Below the pieces are notes generated by a model. It saw only the letters and a program-made list of their open reading frames with translations. It ran no database searches and was not told the origin of the DNA. The position numbers and the translations under genes are program-made. Shown piece after piece: positions 42,766-53,879 of a stretch of DNA of 64,000 bases (positions are counted from its first letter, which is position 1; every line of letters starts with the position of its first letter). This stretch comes from Corythucha ciliata (lineage: Eukaryota > Arthropoda > Insecta > Hemiptera > Tingidae), in contig CM075939.1 of assembly GCA_038030265.1 (NCBI GenBank), forward strand, positions 26,517,253 through 26,581,252, in the 5' to 3' direction.

Positions 42766-43518
42766 CAAAGGCGGATCTGGAGTGAAATTTTGGGGGAGGT
42801 CACTCGAAAAATTTGACGGTGATTGGGGGGGGGGGTGATAATAGGACATGCAATTTGAAAACATCGCCAAATTTCACTCGTTTATCTTAGTGTAAACAGG
42901 TTGGGGAGGGGCGTTGCAATAGGCCTTTCAGCAAGGTGTTTGGAACATGTTCGGAGCAGAGTTGACATGAGATCATCCAATAAAATGTAATCATTCTGGA
43001 TTTTATTGGTTGGTCCCATAATATGGGAACTCTTCTCCAAACATGTTCCAAACACTTAGTTGAACAGACCTAATAGTGTGTTCTATCGTGGTACCAATTT
43101 TCTGAAAGAGTCATAGGGGTCTTGAGGGAAGGGTGATCATTGAAGGTTTTAAATTACGGAAAATCTTGAAATTTGTGCTACTAATCTCCCCAAGAGGTGT
43201 AGAAGTCGGTACAGAAAGTTATTTCAATTATGACCATCAATGTGAAAGAGGTCATACAAATTATTTCTAGGTATTTATTTATTTTTTTGTCGTTTTTTGT
43301 GGTGGGGAGGGATAGACATGCCTTCGCTAAAAGCCTAAGCTAAAAGTATACGTAAAACATTCACGTAGGTACGTAGGCTTTTAGGTAGGTTTATTATAGG
43401 ATTATTATTAAAACTATTAATATCGAGAATATTCACTAATTTTACGCATATATATCATAAGAATATTCATATTCTAATGATTTTGGGAGGTCATGACCCC
43501 CCTCTGGATCCGCGCTTG
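42766..43518. mobile_element. hAT-type MITE, 753 bp
   Basis: The ends CAAAGGCGGATCTGGAG and CTCTGGATCCGCGCTTG are imperfectly inverted. The flanks GTGCTACT and GTGCCACT match at 7 of 8. The interior has G-runs and no coding frame. Confidence 0.75.
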
Positions 43519-43526
43519 GTGCCACT

Positions 43527-44605
43527 AGTAGCTTGCTACTATCTGAGCTGGAGTTTTTGCTTCTATTGGGAATTCAAGCTATCACTTGGAGCGCTGCCGT
43601 CTGATAATGAAAAGAGTACTCCTTGGTAGAATTCCTACTGATTTCAATGACAGTGCCGGGTGTTTTGATTAAATTCGTGGTTTTAAATGTTGATCGAGAG
43701 CTCGAAATGAATGAATTTATGTTCTCTGGGTGGAATACTGTATTGCGAGTCTACACAAGTCAATTTTACGAGTGGCCGTATGATGAAAAAAATCTAGCTT
43801 CCAAAAAGAAATGTCTCGGTGGGAATTCCCTCTCCTGAAAAACACCGGCAACACCAACAAAACAGAAGGTACATCTGTTTTTTATTCAAATGTGTTGAAC
43901 TTCCTTAACCAGAGGACTTCAAAGGCGGCTGTGATAGCCACTGATGGAATGGGAAATATCCTTTATTCTGATAAAAGGGGTTTAAATAATGAACCTCAGG
44001 GAAGCTTGGCTTGGTCACATTTCTGTTCTGTAGCATTCCCTACTCATTAATGGCCTGGTAATTTGTTCGTTTTGTGATTGTATTGTTACTCCGAAAAAAT
44101 GCGCTTAAGGCTGTTGACGGTGAAGCTTTGAAAATCACCCTGAGACAAGAGATGGCGCTGTACATCGCGGGGAAAAAATTAAAATGGGAAATTGTAGTAC
44201 AAAAACTATACACCAGAATTCGTTTTCCTAACTTCTTACTTGAAGCCCTGATATTCGAACATTTTCGCATCTAGGTATCTTTTTGAGTCAGAAGTCAGAA
44301 CTTCAGAAGAAGTGCCCTTGACCCCACGAGTTTATTACAAGTGAAGTGTGATCTGATAATGATAATGCCTCAGCCAGTGTCTAGTGATGCTCTAATTGAA
44401 ATCAGAAACGTACCAATTTCTCTTCAAGTTGTAGTGTATACGTAGGAGTGCAATAAATAAGATGGCATTATTATTGTGTCAGTCATTTTCCCGAGATATA
44501 GATTTTAGGCGAAAGCATAACGCCTGGAAAACAAGCCCAAGGAAACGATCAAGTTGCCGTCAGAAAGAATTATTTTTCTTTGACTGAGTACACGTCGGAA
44601 AATTA
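43527..44605. other. Intergenic stretch with unrecognised ORFs
   Basis: Open frames of 66-79 codons occur at 43623-43838, 43811-44050 and 44074-44274. I recognise no family. They may be remnants of one coding unit, but the junctions are not evident. Confidence 0.3.
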
Positions 44606-44753
44606 GGCCCATTTTCACCAACAAAATCGATCTCGTTTAAAGTTGATCGTGATTAGTTGCCAATAGCGACCCATATGAATTTTGATACAAGTGTTTACAT
44701 TGTAATCGTGATTAGTTGTTGATCTTGGTTTAAGAAGTAGGTGAAATCGGGCC
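44606..44753. mobile_element. PIF/Harbinger-like element, 148 bp
   Basis: GGCCCATTTTCACC is inverted at the right as GGTGAAATCGGGCC. TTA flanks both sides (44603-44605 and 44754-44756). The interior holds related GATCGTGATTAGTTG repeats. Confidence 0.8.
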
Positions 44754-45679
44754 TTAGACTGTCATAACCAAACCTGATAATTTTTACGGTAGATAATAAT
44801 TATTGACTATTCGACAATTGTACTGTTTCTACCGATAAATTCGAAATTTGGGCAGTGTACGTCGAATTAGCTAGCGCTGTTAGTGCTTTGAATAATGACT
44901 GTAAAAATGACTATTGATCAAAACTATCCCTTGAAACTACGATTACGATTCATTATTTCTTGACTGTGAATGGAAAACTTGCATGAATGCCCGATTTGGG
45001 GGAAAAGTGTACCGGTGAATTGACACATGCGGACAAGGATATTAACAGTACCTAGTTCCTGACCGATTGGTGCTTCTGGTGATTTTGAATAAATTTCAAA
45101 GTTCTTCAGGAGGGGATGGATGGTACGAGGGAAAAATGACGTCAATGTGCAGTTTTGAAGCATTTGAGGAAACTAAAATGTTTTGTTTACAAATAACAAG
45201 AAACATTAAACCCCAGAAAACGCGTATTCCCCTCTCTTCTCAACACCATCCATTTCATTAACTGCCCTTTGACGCAATCAAACCCCCACTCAACATTTTA
45301 AAAAATTCGCCTAAAAAAACCCTTGATTGATTTCAATGTTTAATGTGGGCAATTGTCTTGTTGAAGCACCCTCTTCAAGAAACACCAGTGATTGAAAAAT
45401 GTGCAAGTTCCCCATTGGTGATTTATCGGCAGAAGAATATGTATGCGCAGAAAACTACGACTTTCACGCCAAGTCGTGAGAAAAGAGGTCTGTCTCTTTG
45501 CTGCACTCTAGAAAAACACATGATTTGATTGATGTGAGACCTATACCGGGTGTACTTGGTCCACGTGGCACAAATAAAGCAGGTGATTCTAGACCATATT
45601 TACGTCAAAAAATGACCAAATATACCATGGTCCGAATATCAACCGTTTCCGAGAAAAACGCATTTTTCCGCTTTTTCAA

Positions 45680-46497
45680 CGCATCGCTGGTTTTCCTCAA
45701 ACAAACTGCAATAACTCTCACAATTTTCGTCGCACGTAATATTGTAGCACGCCACTGAAAAGGGCACAAAATTGTCTTTTTATTGTGTATACATGGTTTT
45801 GGAATCAGCTTGAGTTGAAGGCCGTTAATGCTGAGCTGAATTCCCAAGTTGTCCTATTTTACCATCACGTTTTTTCCAACAGCTTTAGTTCCACTCACAG
45901 CACATCGAGCATTCTTATGAAACACGAATGATACAGAAAAAATAAAATAAATAAATTGAAATACCTATTGTGCTTTGTGTGGGCCCTATGAGGGGGGGGG
46001 GGTGTATGAGTGAAGAATTCACAACATTCGTATTTTTATAATTTTCTGAGACCAATTTAGCGATTTGGATTTAATCATCCACCAATAAGACGATAGTTCT
46101 CTTTTATTTCCAGTGGCTACAACAGCCTTATTTTGGCGATTACACTTGACAATTTCAAACCTTTGTCCAAATATCTTGGCTGTTACAGTGGCAATGTCCA
46201 TTTCATCGTAGGTCATTGGAAAGCTTTTTTTAAGAAGAAGTTTTTTCCGCAGAGGGACTCATCTTGATAATGCCGTGTGCGAAATTAAAGCTGTTAGAAA
46301 ACCCTTGTTTGGTGGAAAACGAGGAAAACTTGGAAATTCAGCCCAGTATTAAGGGCCTTTAACTCAAGCTGATTCCAAAACCACGTAGACATAATAAAAA
46401 GACAATTTTGTGCCATTTTAGTGGTGTGCTTCATTATTACGTGCGACGAAAATTGTTGGAGTTATGGCCGTTTGCTTGAGGAAAACCAGCGATGCGT
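45680..46497. repeat. Large inverted repeat around Mutator-like scrap
   Basis: Arms at about 45680-45835 and 46345-46497 are inverted copies, matching by eye over most of about 150 bp. Shared segments are ACTCAAGCTGATTCCAAAAC, ACGTGCGACGAAAATTG and GAGGAAAACCAGCGATGCG. Confidence 0.65.
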
Positions 46498-46715
46498 TAA
46501 TTGTGAAAGGAACTCGCAATGGATATCATTCCACTTCTCTCTTGGAGTGCTCAATGTGTGTACTCAAAAGAAATGTTACCTCAGAAAACAATCAAACTTC
46601 GCGCACAACAAACACAGCAGCTGTTATGGGCACACTATCCATTGGCGGTGGTTTTTCCCAGCTCAAAGAATTACATAGCGTTATGGAGATACCATCCATG
46701 TCTAGCGACACTTGA
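46464..46715 (+). pseudogene. Possible Mutator-like transposase fragment
   Basis: The frame reads HSTSLLECSMC, then TNTAAVMGTLSIGGGFSQL and MEIPSMSSDT. Cys-x2-Cys, followed by a small-residue strand, a GxG turn and IPxMS, resembles the conserved N-terminal domain of invertebrate Mutator-like transposases. The frame stops at once after SSDT. I call it a decayed fragment, tentatively. Confidence 0.4.
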
Positions 46716-47772
46716 ACAAGATTGAATCGAATCTGGACGAGCCATTGAACGAAGCGGCCCGGTAGTGCCTATGTTTCACAGGCGTAAGGAGTTCGTTGTG
46801 TGACTCATTCTTTGTATCATCTTTAGATGAGAAGAGTATTAAAATGACTAGATTTAGTCCAGTCAAAAACGGAATTGGCCGGGACAAAAGTATAGAAGTA
46901 GTTTTGTCAACGGATCTTATGTTCCTTGGGTTGCTGAATCCGAATCTGAACTTTGCCAACAAAAAATCGGTCGGCTGCACGTCGAAAATCGCAAAAAAAC
47001 TGGAAATTTTCTTACTTTTTATACTCAATCGGTTGTATCTCTGGAACTAAGTACTTTTCGATGATTGCGCTCCTTTGCATTTTTGAAATAGACTAAGTTT
47101 GCGACTGTTTAAGCCCAATTGTATCTCCGTACGACTAATGGTTCCTGAGATATGGTCCATCAAAAATTGACAATTATCTGCCGCTGACGGAAAATTGGTT
47201 GGAGCCTGAAGCTGGAAAAACTGATAAACGCTTGGCAATCTCTTTCAGATACACATCCTTCCATTTCCTAAAAAAATCCTGAAGATTCCACGTTGGGTGT
47301 TCGCGCTGCACGATCTCAAATTTGGATTTGAGGGCCCTTTTGTTCGATTTGGTGAAATATCTCTGAGACCATCGGTGTAGACTAATCATGGGCGTAGCCA
47401 GCGGGGGGCAGGAGTGCGCAGTTGCCCTCCCCTAGAATCAAAAGCGCAGATTTCGTGGGGCAGGTGCCCACCCCCCAATTCCATCAAAAAGTTAAAATTC
47501 AACACTTTTTTAATGATTAAAACTTTCGCAGGAATTGCTCAGCAGCAGAACCGATTACTCGAATTTCGCCTACTAATACATACACCAATTTCGCCTTTTT
47601 TAGTGCATTTCATTCTGAAAATGCACTATTGGTCTCGTCGTGATGGTGGCAAACATGGGTCATGTCATGTTTTTTTCATGTTTCAGAACCTCTAGAACAC
47701 GAATTCAGTGGTCTCCGGAATTCACATATATTTTTCTTTATATATATATATATTATATCTTTATGGCCGTTT
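46498..47772. other. Intergenic stretch, decayed repeat sequence
   Basis: Besides the Mutator-like scrap, TCATGGGCGTAGCCAGCGGG near 47388 looks like a transposon end. A minus-strand ORF at 47389-47174 (containing ALKSKFEIVQREHPTW) has no family I can name. Confidence 0.35.
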
Positions 47773-48710
47773 CCTTGTTAGCACGATAACTCTCGTAGAA
47801 ATTAATTTAGCGGAACGCGCTTTGGCACAAAAATCAGTAGTCATAAGACACCCGTCGGTATTGCATTTGGGCCAAATCGGTCAAGGTGGAGGGGGGGAAA
47901 ATCGGGCTTGAAATCGTCAAAAAATCACTAAAAATCACCAGTTGATTCTAGAAGCATCATATTCGGTACGTATACTCCATGTTGGACTAGCCTTTGATTC
48001 CCATTTTAATTTTTTGAAAAAGTCAAGGGGGAGGGGGTGGTGCCCCCGGGGTGGAAGTAAGTGTGTGGTCTTGTTAGCACGATAACTCTCGTAGAAATTA
48101 ATTTAGCAGAACGCGCTTTATCTAAAAAATCAATAGTCATAAGATCCCGGTCGGTATTGCATTTGGGCCAAATCGGTCAAGGTGGAGAGGGGAAAATAGG
48201 GGTTGAAATGGTAAAAAAATCACTATAAATCACCAGTTGATTCTAGAAGCATGATATTCGGTACGTATACTCCATGTTAGACTAGCCTTTGATTCCCATT
48301 TTAATTTTTTGAAAAAGTCGAGGGGGAGGGGGCGATGTCCCCGGGGTGGAAGTAAGTGTGAGGCCTTGTTAGCACGATAAGTCTCGTAGAAATTAATTTA
48401 GCGGAACGCGCTTTGGCACAAAAATCAGTAGTCATAAGGCCCCGGTCGGTATTGCATTTGGGCCAAATCGGTCAAGGTGGAGGGGGGAAAATAGGGGTTA
48501 AAATGGTAAAAAAATCACTACAAATCACCAGTTGATTCCAGAAGCATTATATTCGGTGTGATGATTCCATTTTGAAATAGCCTTTGATTCCCATTAAGTT
48601 CAGCTTAAACAAACCCGGCAGCAAACAGTACGAGGGAGGGTCAAACATAAACGAAACAAATCATGGTCTCAACATTACTACTTCTGGGACGGCTTAGGGT
48701 ATCCGTATAC
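47773..48710 (+). repeat. 295-bp tandem repeat element, copy 1
   Basis: TTGTTAGCACGATAACTCTC begins units at 47775, 48071 and 48366 (periods 296 and 295). The units share GGTATTGCATTTGGGCCAAA and GGTACGTATACTCCATGTT. The third unit passes into a distinct terminal block, TTCAGCTTAAACAAACCCGG and GGGTCAAACATAAACG, which also ends copy 2. Confidence 0.85.
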
Positions 48711-48779
48711 AAAATGAAATGCACTCTTTCCGACCGCCAGCTGCCGGAGCGAAATTTTTTTTGTTTTTGTTTTTTGTGA

Positions 48780-49560
48780 TGAAAACCAAATTTCGCACAT
48801 TACAATCTCTGCCTCACTAAGCAACCAGCATCACTGATTTCGACCACTAAGATATCACTTTTACTGACATTTCTTCCTCAAATGTCTTGTATTTCGATCC
48901 ATAAAACAAATTTTGCGGATTTTTCTCACTAAAAAAAACAACACATTTTCGCTTATCGGTTTCACCAAAAATCAATAATTCGCGGATGTTTGTTGCTGAC
49001 AAACCGACTTTGAGGGTCGGCTTAACTTTGAAACCGATTTTCCTGATTTTTCGCGCTAAAATCCCATTTTCGCAGGTACGACGCGCAATTTCGTGTGTTT
49101 TGGCTAGCAAATCGTGTTTAGCCCGCTGTGCCATCCAGACTGGGAGAGGAAATGCCAGCTATGTTTACCGTCTCAGGCCTAAAATTTAAAGTTTAGCTCC
49201 ACAGTTATCACTTCCCGGGGGAGAAGTTTCAGTTTTTCGACATAAAGTTCGAAATAGAAGGCTACAAACAACACATTTTCTTGATTAATGTTTTTTGAAA
49301 AAAAAAAAAAAAGTTCTCTGACGATGTCTTCAGCAAAAGAAGGCGAAAGCTCAGGAAACGAAGAAGTAGAAGAAGAAAAAAGCCAAAACCCTAAAAACAT
49401 AACATTAATCGAGTTGTATGGCTTAAAAACTAATAATATTAATAACCCATTTTCTTCAGTTTAGCCGTTAAAATGTCTCAAAAAACCGTGAAATTACGCA
49501 TTTTTATTTATTATTTCAATTGCGGCCAGCACTGGGCATAGCCTAACCGCGAATTGGTGC
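48780..49560. repeat. Degenerate array resembling families A and B
   Basis: AAATTTCGCA, ATAATTCGCGGA, GATTTTTC and ACTAAAA phrases recur at about 40-60 bp. Divergence is too strong to fix a unit. Confidence 0.4.
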
Positions 49561-50411
49561 GCTCGATCTGTCAACTTCAGCCGCAAAAGAACAGTTTGCC
49601 AAAATTAATAGGTATGCCTAACTTTTTCGATGACAAACCGGTTTTATCGAAATCAAGGATACATATTGAAAAATGGCAGAGGGGGATCAAATGAAAATTT
49701 TAAAAAAAATTGAAATTTGAAAAAATTGAATCCATAGTGACAATTTTGCAACCTCAAAGATTCGCGAAAAATAATAAAAACAAGTATATTGCATTTTTGT
49801 CCAAGAAAACGTTTACCGAAGCTTTCGTTGCGGGGGGAACCCCCCCTCAGAATTTTTTTTTCCAAAAAGTGAATCCATACTGACAATTTAATTGGTTAGA
49901 AATAGCTATGTGCCAATTTTCGTGAAATATCTCGGTTTCACCACAAAGAAATCGTGTACCGAAGTTGAGGAAGCACCGTCAACAGCCTTAAGGCGGAACT
50001 GCAGTGATGATTCCTTGACCCCCCTCCCTTCATCCCTCGTATACTACTCGGCATACACTTCCTCACCTTATTTCTGCACCAAAACCTGACTCGTTTTAAT
50101 TTTCAGGAAATTCCGCATATGCAGTAGTTTTCCTTTTTTCAAATAAGTCGAAGGAATATGAGCGCGAAATCACAAGGTAAAAGTTCAAGGTAAATTTAAA
50201 GTAACTTCTGGGATGAAATTTGAAAAACGGTTCAAATGGTCTCAACGGTTCCTTGACTCAAAGAACGTTCATAAATACGGACCTAAGTTTTTTGTTGTTT
50301 TTTTTATCGAAGTGGCCATTTTTTAAAAAATTATCAGATGTTCCAAGCCCGAAATTGTCTGTTTGCAGACAGATTGAACATATTTTTTGAACAAAAAACT
50401 TACTCGTGTAA
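49561..50411. other. Intergenic stretch with palindrome-family fragment
   Basis: At 49985-50230 CCTTGACCCCCCTCCC, TTATTTCTGCACCAA and CAGGAAATTCCGCA match the 57039-57432 element. No gene was recognised. Confidence 0.5.
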
Positions 50412-50749
50412 AGGGGTCCGTACACGATCATCCTGGTTGTCAACTTATAGTGTTTCCCATTTGCACAAAATTCTGCATTTGGGCAGTTCATTTCCACCCA
50501 TCCACTCTTAATTAAATCATATGTTGCTGGAGAAGACGGGTGGAAATGAATTGCCGCGTTGCATAATTTTGTGCAAATGGGAAACGCTATAAGTTTACAA
50601 CATTGCGTGTTGACAACAAAGTTGACTGTCTGTGGGGAAGTTGGTGGTTGACATTTTGAAACAACTTCCCCACGGACAGTCAACTTGGTTGTTAACACGT
50701 AATGTTGTAAACAATGTTGACAACCCAGGTTGATCGTGTATGGGCCCCT
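50412..50749. mobile_element. PIF/Harbinger-like element with nested insert
   Basis: AGGGGTCCGTACACGATCAT is inverted at the right (GATCGTGTATGGGCCCCT). TAA flanks both sides (50409-50411 and 50750-50752). The interior repeats GTTGACAAC, AACATTGCGTGTTG and inverses. A second element sits inside at 50448-50589. Confidence 0.8.
50448..50589. mobile_element. Nested TA-flanked hairpin element
   Basis: TAGTGTTTCCCATTTGCACA is inverted as TGTGCAAATGGGAAACGCTA, flanked by TA on both sides, as for Tc1/mariner-type MITEs. CATTTCCACCC pairs with GGGTGGAAATG inside. Confidence 0.7.
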
Positions 50750-50763
50750 TAAAAGGGGCCTTA

Positions 50764-50942
50764 AGCGGCCCATACACGTACAATAAATATTCCGCAACCT
50801 AGGGGTTGTACAATAAAATTGAATGTTTGTGGGTTGCACAATATAATGAACAACTCATTTCTTTTTTTTATCCGTAAACATCTGGAAAGGAAATATTGTA
50901 CAAAGTTATTGCGCAATAATTATTGTACGTGTATGGACCCCT
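50764..50942. mobile_element. PIF/Harbinger-like element, about 179 bp
   Basis: AGCGGCCCATACACGTACAA is inverted at the right (TTGTACGTGTATGGACCCCT). The flanks are TTA and TAA. It starts 12 bp after the previous element's TAA. Confidence 0.7.
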
Positions 50943-51924
50943 TAATAAAGGAACTGCATTAAGTTTTTATCGCATATTCTTTGGGGAAAAGTATGTATAG
51001 CTTCGCTCAATTTTAGCGATGGACACGACACGACTTTTGTGGCGTTGCTTCAGTTTGGCATTAGGCCGGGGTCGACCACGTCACTTTAAAGTTTTGTTCA
51101 GCCTTAAGCTGAGCTTAAGAGCTTAAAATCCAATCAAAATTGAGTATTGCACGCCTAGAGTGACACCTGAAGACAGAACAATTTGTTCGGGATGGACGAT
51201 TCACACATGCACTGACAGAAAAAAAAAAGATATTAGCATGATTACCTCGAGAAAATGTATGTAATTGTACATCAATACATACTTAGCCATGGAAAACGCC
51301 TAGTAGCTCCAACAAAAATAAAAATTGTTGAAGCAACAGTAAAACGATACAAAATCATCACTCAAACCGGCACTTTCGTGGGGCGATGTTGAGAAAAGAG
51401 TACTTTTTCTAGTAGTTCACCCGGAAATCCGCCAGACCTCGTATCCGATAGCTTGAATTCCCAATACTCTTCAAACAGCTACTTCTTCGCGAATACTTGT
51501 AAAATCCCGGGACTATTACACTCCATTTGAAAGCTAACAAAATGAGGAAGTTTTTCCAATAAACACAAAAAAATATTTTCCTTTAAGGAGTGGGAGAAAA
51601 TCGCAGCTGAAAAACAAGGGAAAGATACAAAGATGAAAAAATATCACTTTCCAGCAGCGTTAATACCCTGAAAAAATGGCCAAATTCATAATACAATACA
51701 GTCATTTTAAAGATAATTGTGCGCTCTTTCGAATGACCCAATTATTTTTGGGCTAGAATTGATTCTAGAGCGGCCGGGAGCAAGTATTTCAAAAAATATA
51801 TAGCCCCGCAAAAAAATTAAAGATGGTGCGAAAACCAAGCTGAATTCCGGAAAAGTGAATTTAGTAATTTCGACCACAAATCAGCTGTACTATGACCAGT
51901 TTTCGGCTGAGCGTCGAATTTTCG
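50943..51924. other. Intergenic stretch without recognised gene
   Basis: A/T-rich sequence. Near 51060-51190 AGTTTTGTTCAGCCTTAAGC and GCTTAAGAGC phrases occur. Nothing recognised. Confidence 0.5.
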
Positions 51925-51967
51925 AACACCCTGTATATATCTTTATAGTATACAGGGTGTTCCAGGA
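51925..51967. repeat. Head-to-head TACAGGGTGTTCC termini
   Basis: AACACCCTGTATA and its inverse TATACAGGGTGTTCC face each other across about 13 bp. It looks like the junction of two copies of an element with this common arthropod-type terminus. Confidence 0.6.
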
Positions 51968-52592
51968 GGAAACGTCAATACTTGCACATGTTGTACTACT
52001 AAGTAGGGCGAACCAAAATGACTATATGGACATAGGGTCGGAAACGCTTTGTTTCAGAGTTACAGGGAATTTAGTGTTTTCTAAGCCAAATCACCTCTTT
52101 TCCATAAAAAGCGGTCTTAACGGACTAACCGTTCACCGTAGAACAAAATAAACTACATTTCTGAAAAGAGCACAAAATTATCATTGGAAGAATCAGGAAT
52201 AACGTATTAAAATCGTCTTTATGTACGTTTAGTTATTTTTGGAAAAATCGAAAAAGTGTTACGTTGAATTTTCGTGTTTCTTTCAGAGGCGAATTTCGCT
52301 CTATCTTTCAGTCGATCGGGCATTGACCAATTATTGTAAAAACATGCCCATTATGTGAGCTTTCAATTGACGTAAGAAAATTGAAAATCGGTTGAATTTT
52401 TACTGAGATATGACACGAAAGGTTCGGAAAAACAGTGCAAAATCGTCAAAATAAGCCATATTGCAACTGTCAGGTAAAATCTCCAAAAATTGTTTTCGAC
52501 GTCAAAATAACCCCAAAATTCAAAGAAACAATTTATGTAAGAAAAATCAGTGCACCATGTCCATCATCATCATCATCTCCCACCACTTGAAA
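51968..52592. other. Intergenic stretch, likely body of a TACAGGGTGT element
   Basis: The sequence continues from the 51950 terminus with no coding frame I recognise. Confidence 0.35.
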
Positions 52593-53098
52593 TGGGCTTG
52601 AAATGGTCAAAAAATCACTACAAGTCACCAGTTGAATCTAGAAGCATCATATTCGGTACGTATACTCCATGATAGACTAGCCTTCGATTCCCGTTTTAAT
52701 TTTTTGAAAAAGTCAAGGTGGAGGGGGTGGTGCCACCGGAGTGGAAGTAAGTGTGTGGTCTTGTTAGCACGATAACTCTCGAAGAAATTAATTTATCGGA
52801 ACGAGATTTGGCCCGGAAATCAGTAGTCATACGACCTCGGTTGGTATTGTATTTGGGCCAAATCGATCGACTTGGAGGGGGGGGGGGGTAATATGGCTTG
52901 AACAGGTAAAAAAATCACTACAAATCACCAGTTGGTTCCAGAAGCATTATATTCGGTACGATGATTTCTTTTTGAAGTAGCCTTTGATTCCCATTAAGCT
53001 CAGCTTAAATAAACCCGGCATCAAACAGTACGAGGAAGGGTCAAACATTAACGAAACAAATCATGGTCTCAACATTATTACTTGTGGGGGTGGTATAT
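52593..53098 (+). repeat. 295-bp tandem repeat element, copy 2
   Basis: It has the same unit order as 47773-48710, with about one and a half units and the same terminal block (TCAGCTTAAATAAACCCGG). It is in direct orientation, about 4.5 kb away, with more point changes. Confidence 0.8.
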
Positions 53099-53184
53099 TT
53101 TCTATTCGAGCCGGACGTGGTTTTTCAGTCCCTTTGCAGATGGTCCCGTATGACCCGACAGTCATCACAAACTAAATTCGTTAA

Positions 53185-53865
53185 GGGCCCAAACACACTA
53201 GCGTTTTTTAAATGCGGCGATTAAAAAAACGCGCCGTCTCAACACACTTGCGTTCAAAGTATCGCGTGTCCAGTTTCCTGTAGTGAAATGGGTTTCGTCA
53301 AGACAGCTTGTATCCCACATCTTGTCTTTCAAATTTCTATAATTTTCATCTTTTTTGTTGAAGAGAGCAGGTCTTCTCTCGATTTCTGAGATAAACTTGT
53401 CAATTTCAATAACAACATTTCGCGTTGTAACTTCTTCGTCCGACCCAGACATTATGTTAAAACCACGTGTTGAACACGTTCACAAAAGAATGACAAGAAA
53501 GAAAAGCTCAGAGCCCAGCGTTCAAAATACAACTGAAGAACGATTCAAAAGGATTGAACGAGAAGATGCTGGGGGTTGCCGACGAAGCAACCGAAACATT
53601 TTTATCGGGGGCCCCGAAATGAAAAGTCCGCTATAAACGCGCCTAGACGAACGCAAGTGTGTGCAAAGCCATTCATTTCTTTGTAGTTCAAATTTGAACG
53701 CTTTAAACGCCCCGCGTCGAAAATAGAACAAGTTGCGTTTTTTTAAACGCGGCGTCTTTTTAGACGCTGGTGTGTTCGTTCTCATACAGTTCTATGTGTT
53801 GCATTTTTCACGCGGGCGCGTTTTTTTAATCGCCGCGTTTAAAAAACGCAAGTGTGTTTGGGCCC
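53185..53865. mobile_element. PIF/Harbinger-like element carrying MADF ORF
   Basis: Ends of about 50 bp starting GGGCCCAAACACACT are inverted with few mismatches. TAA flanks both sides (53182-53184 and 53866-53868). The interior has extra internal repeats (ACGCAAGTGTGT) and a short MADF-domain frame on the minus strand. Confidence 0.8.
53198..53452 (-). pseudogene. Truncated MADF (Myb/SANT-like) domain ORF
   Basis: From ATG at 53452 the frame reads IDKFISEIERRPALFNKKD, then ENYRNLKDKMWD, the first two helices of a MADF DNA-binding domain. It then runs into sequence without MADF likeness and into the terminal repeat. PIF/Harbinger elements encode a Myb/SANT-like second protein, so a relic of that protein is plausible. 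Capture of a host MADF exon is the alternative. Confidence 0.55.
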
Positions 53866-53879
53866 TAACTTACCTCGAC

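Noticed and set aside
43623..44274. A small multi-exon gene from three adjacent ORFs
   Set aside because: No recognisable domain, and no consistent donor-acceptor pairs join the frames; noted only as unrecognised ORFs.
50258..50839. 193-codon minus-strand open frame
   Set aside because: It runs through two nested palindromic elements and their inverted repeats; the translation repeats itself and shows no protein family.
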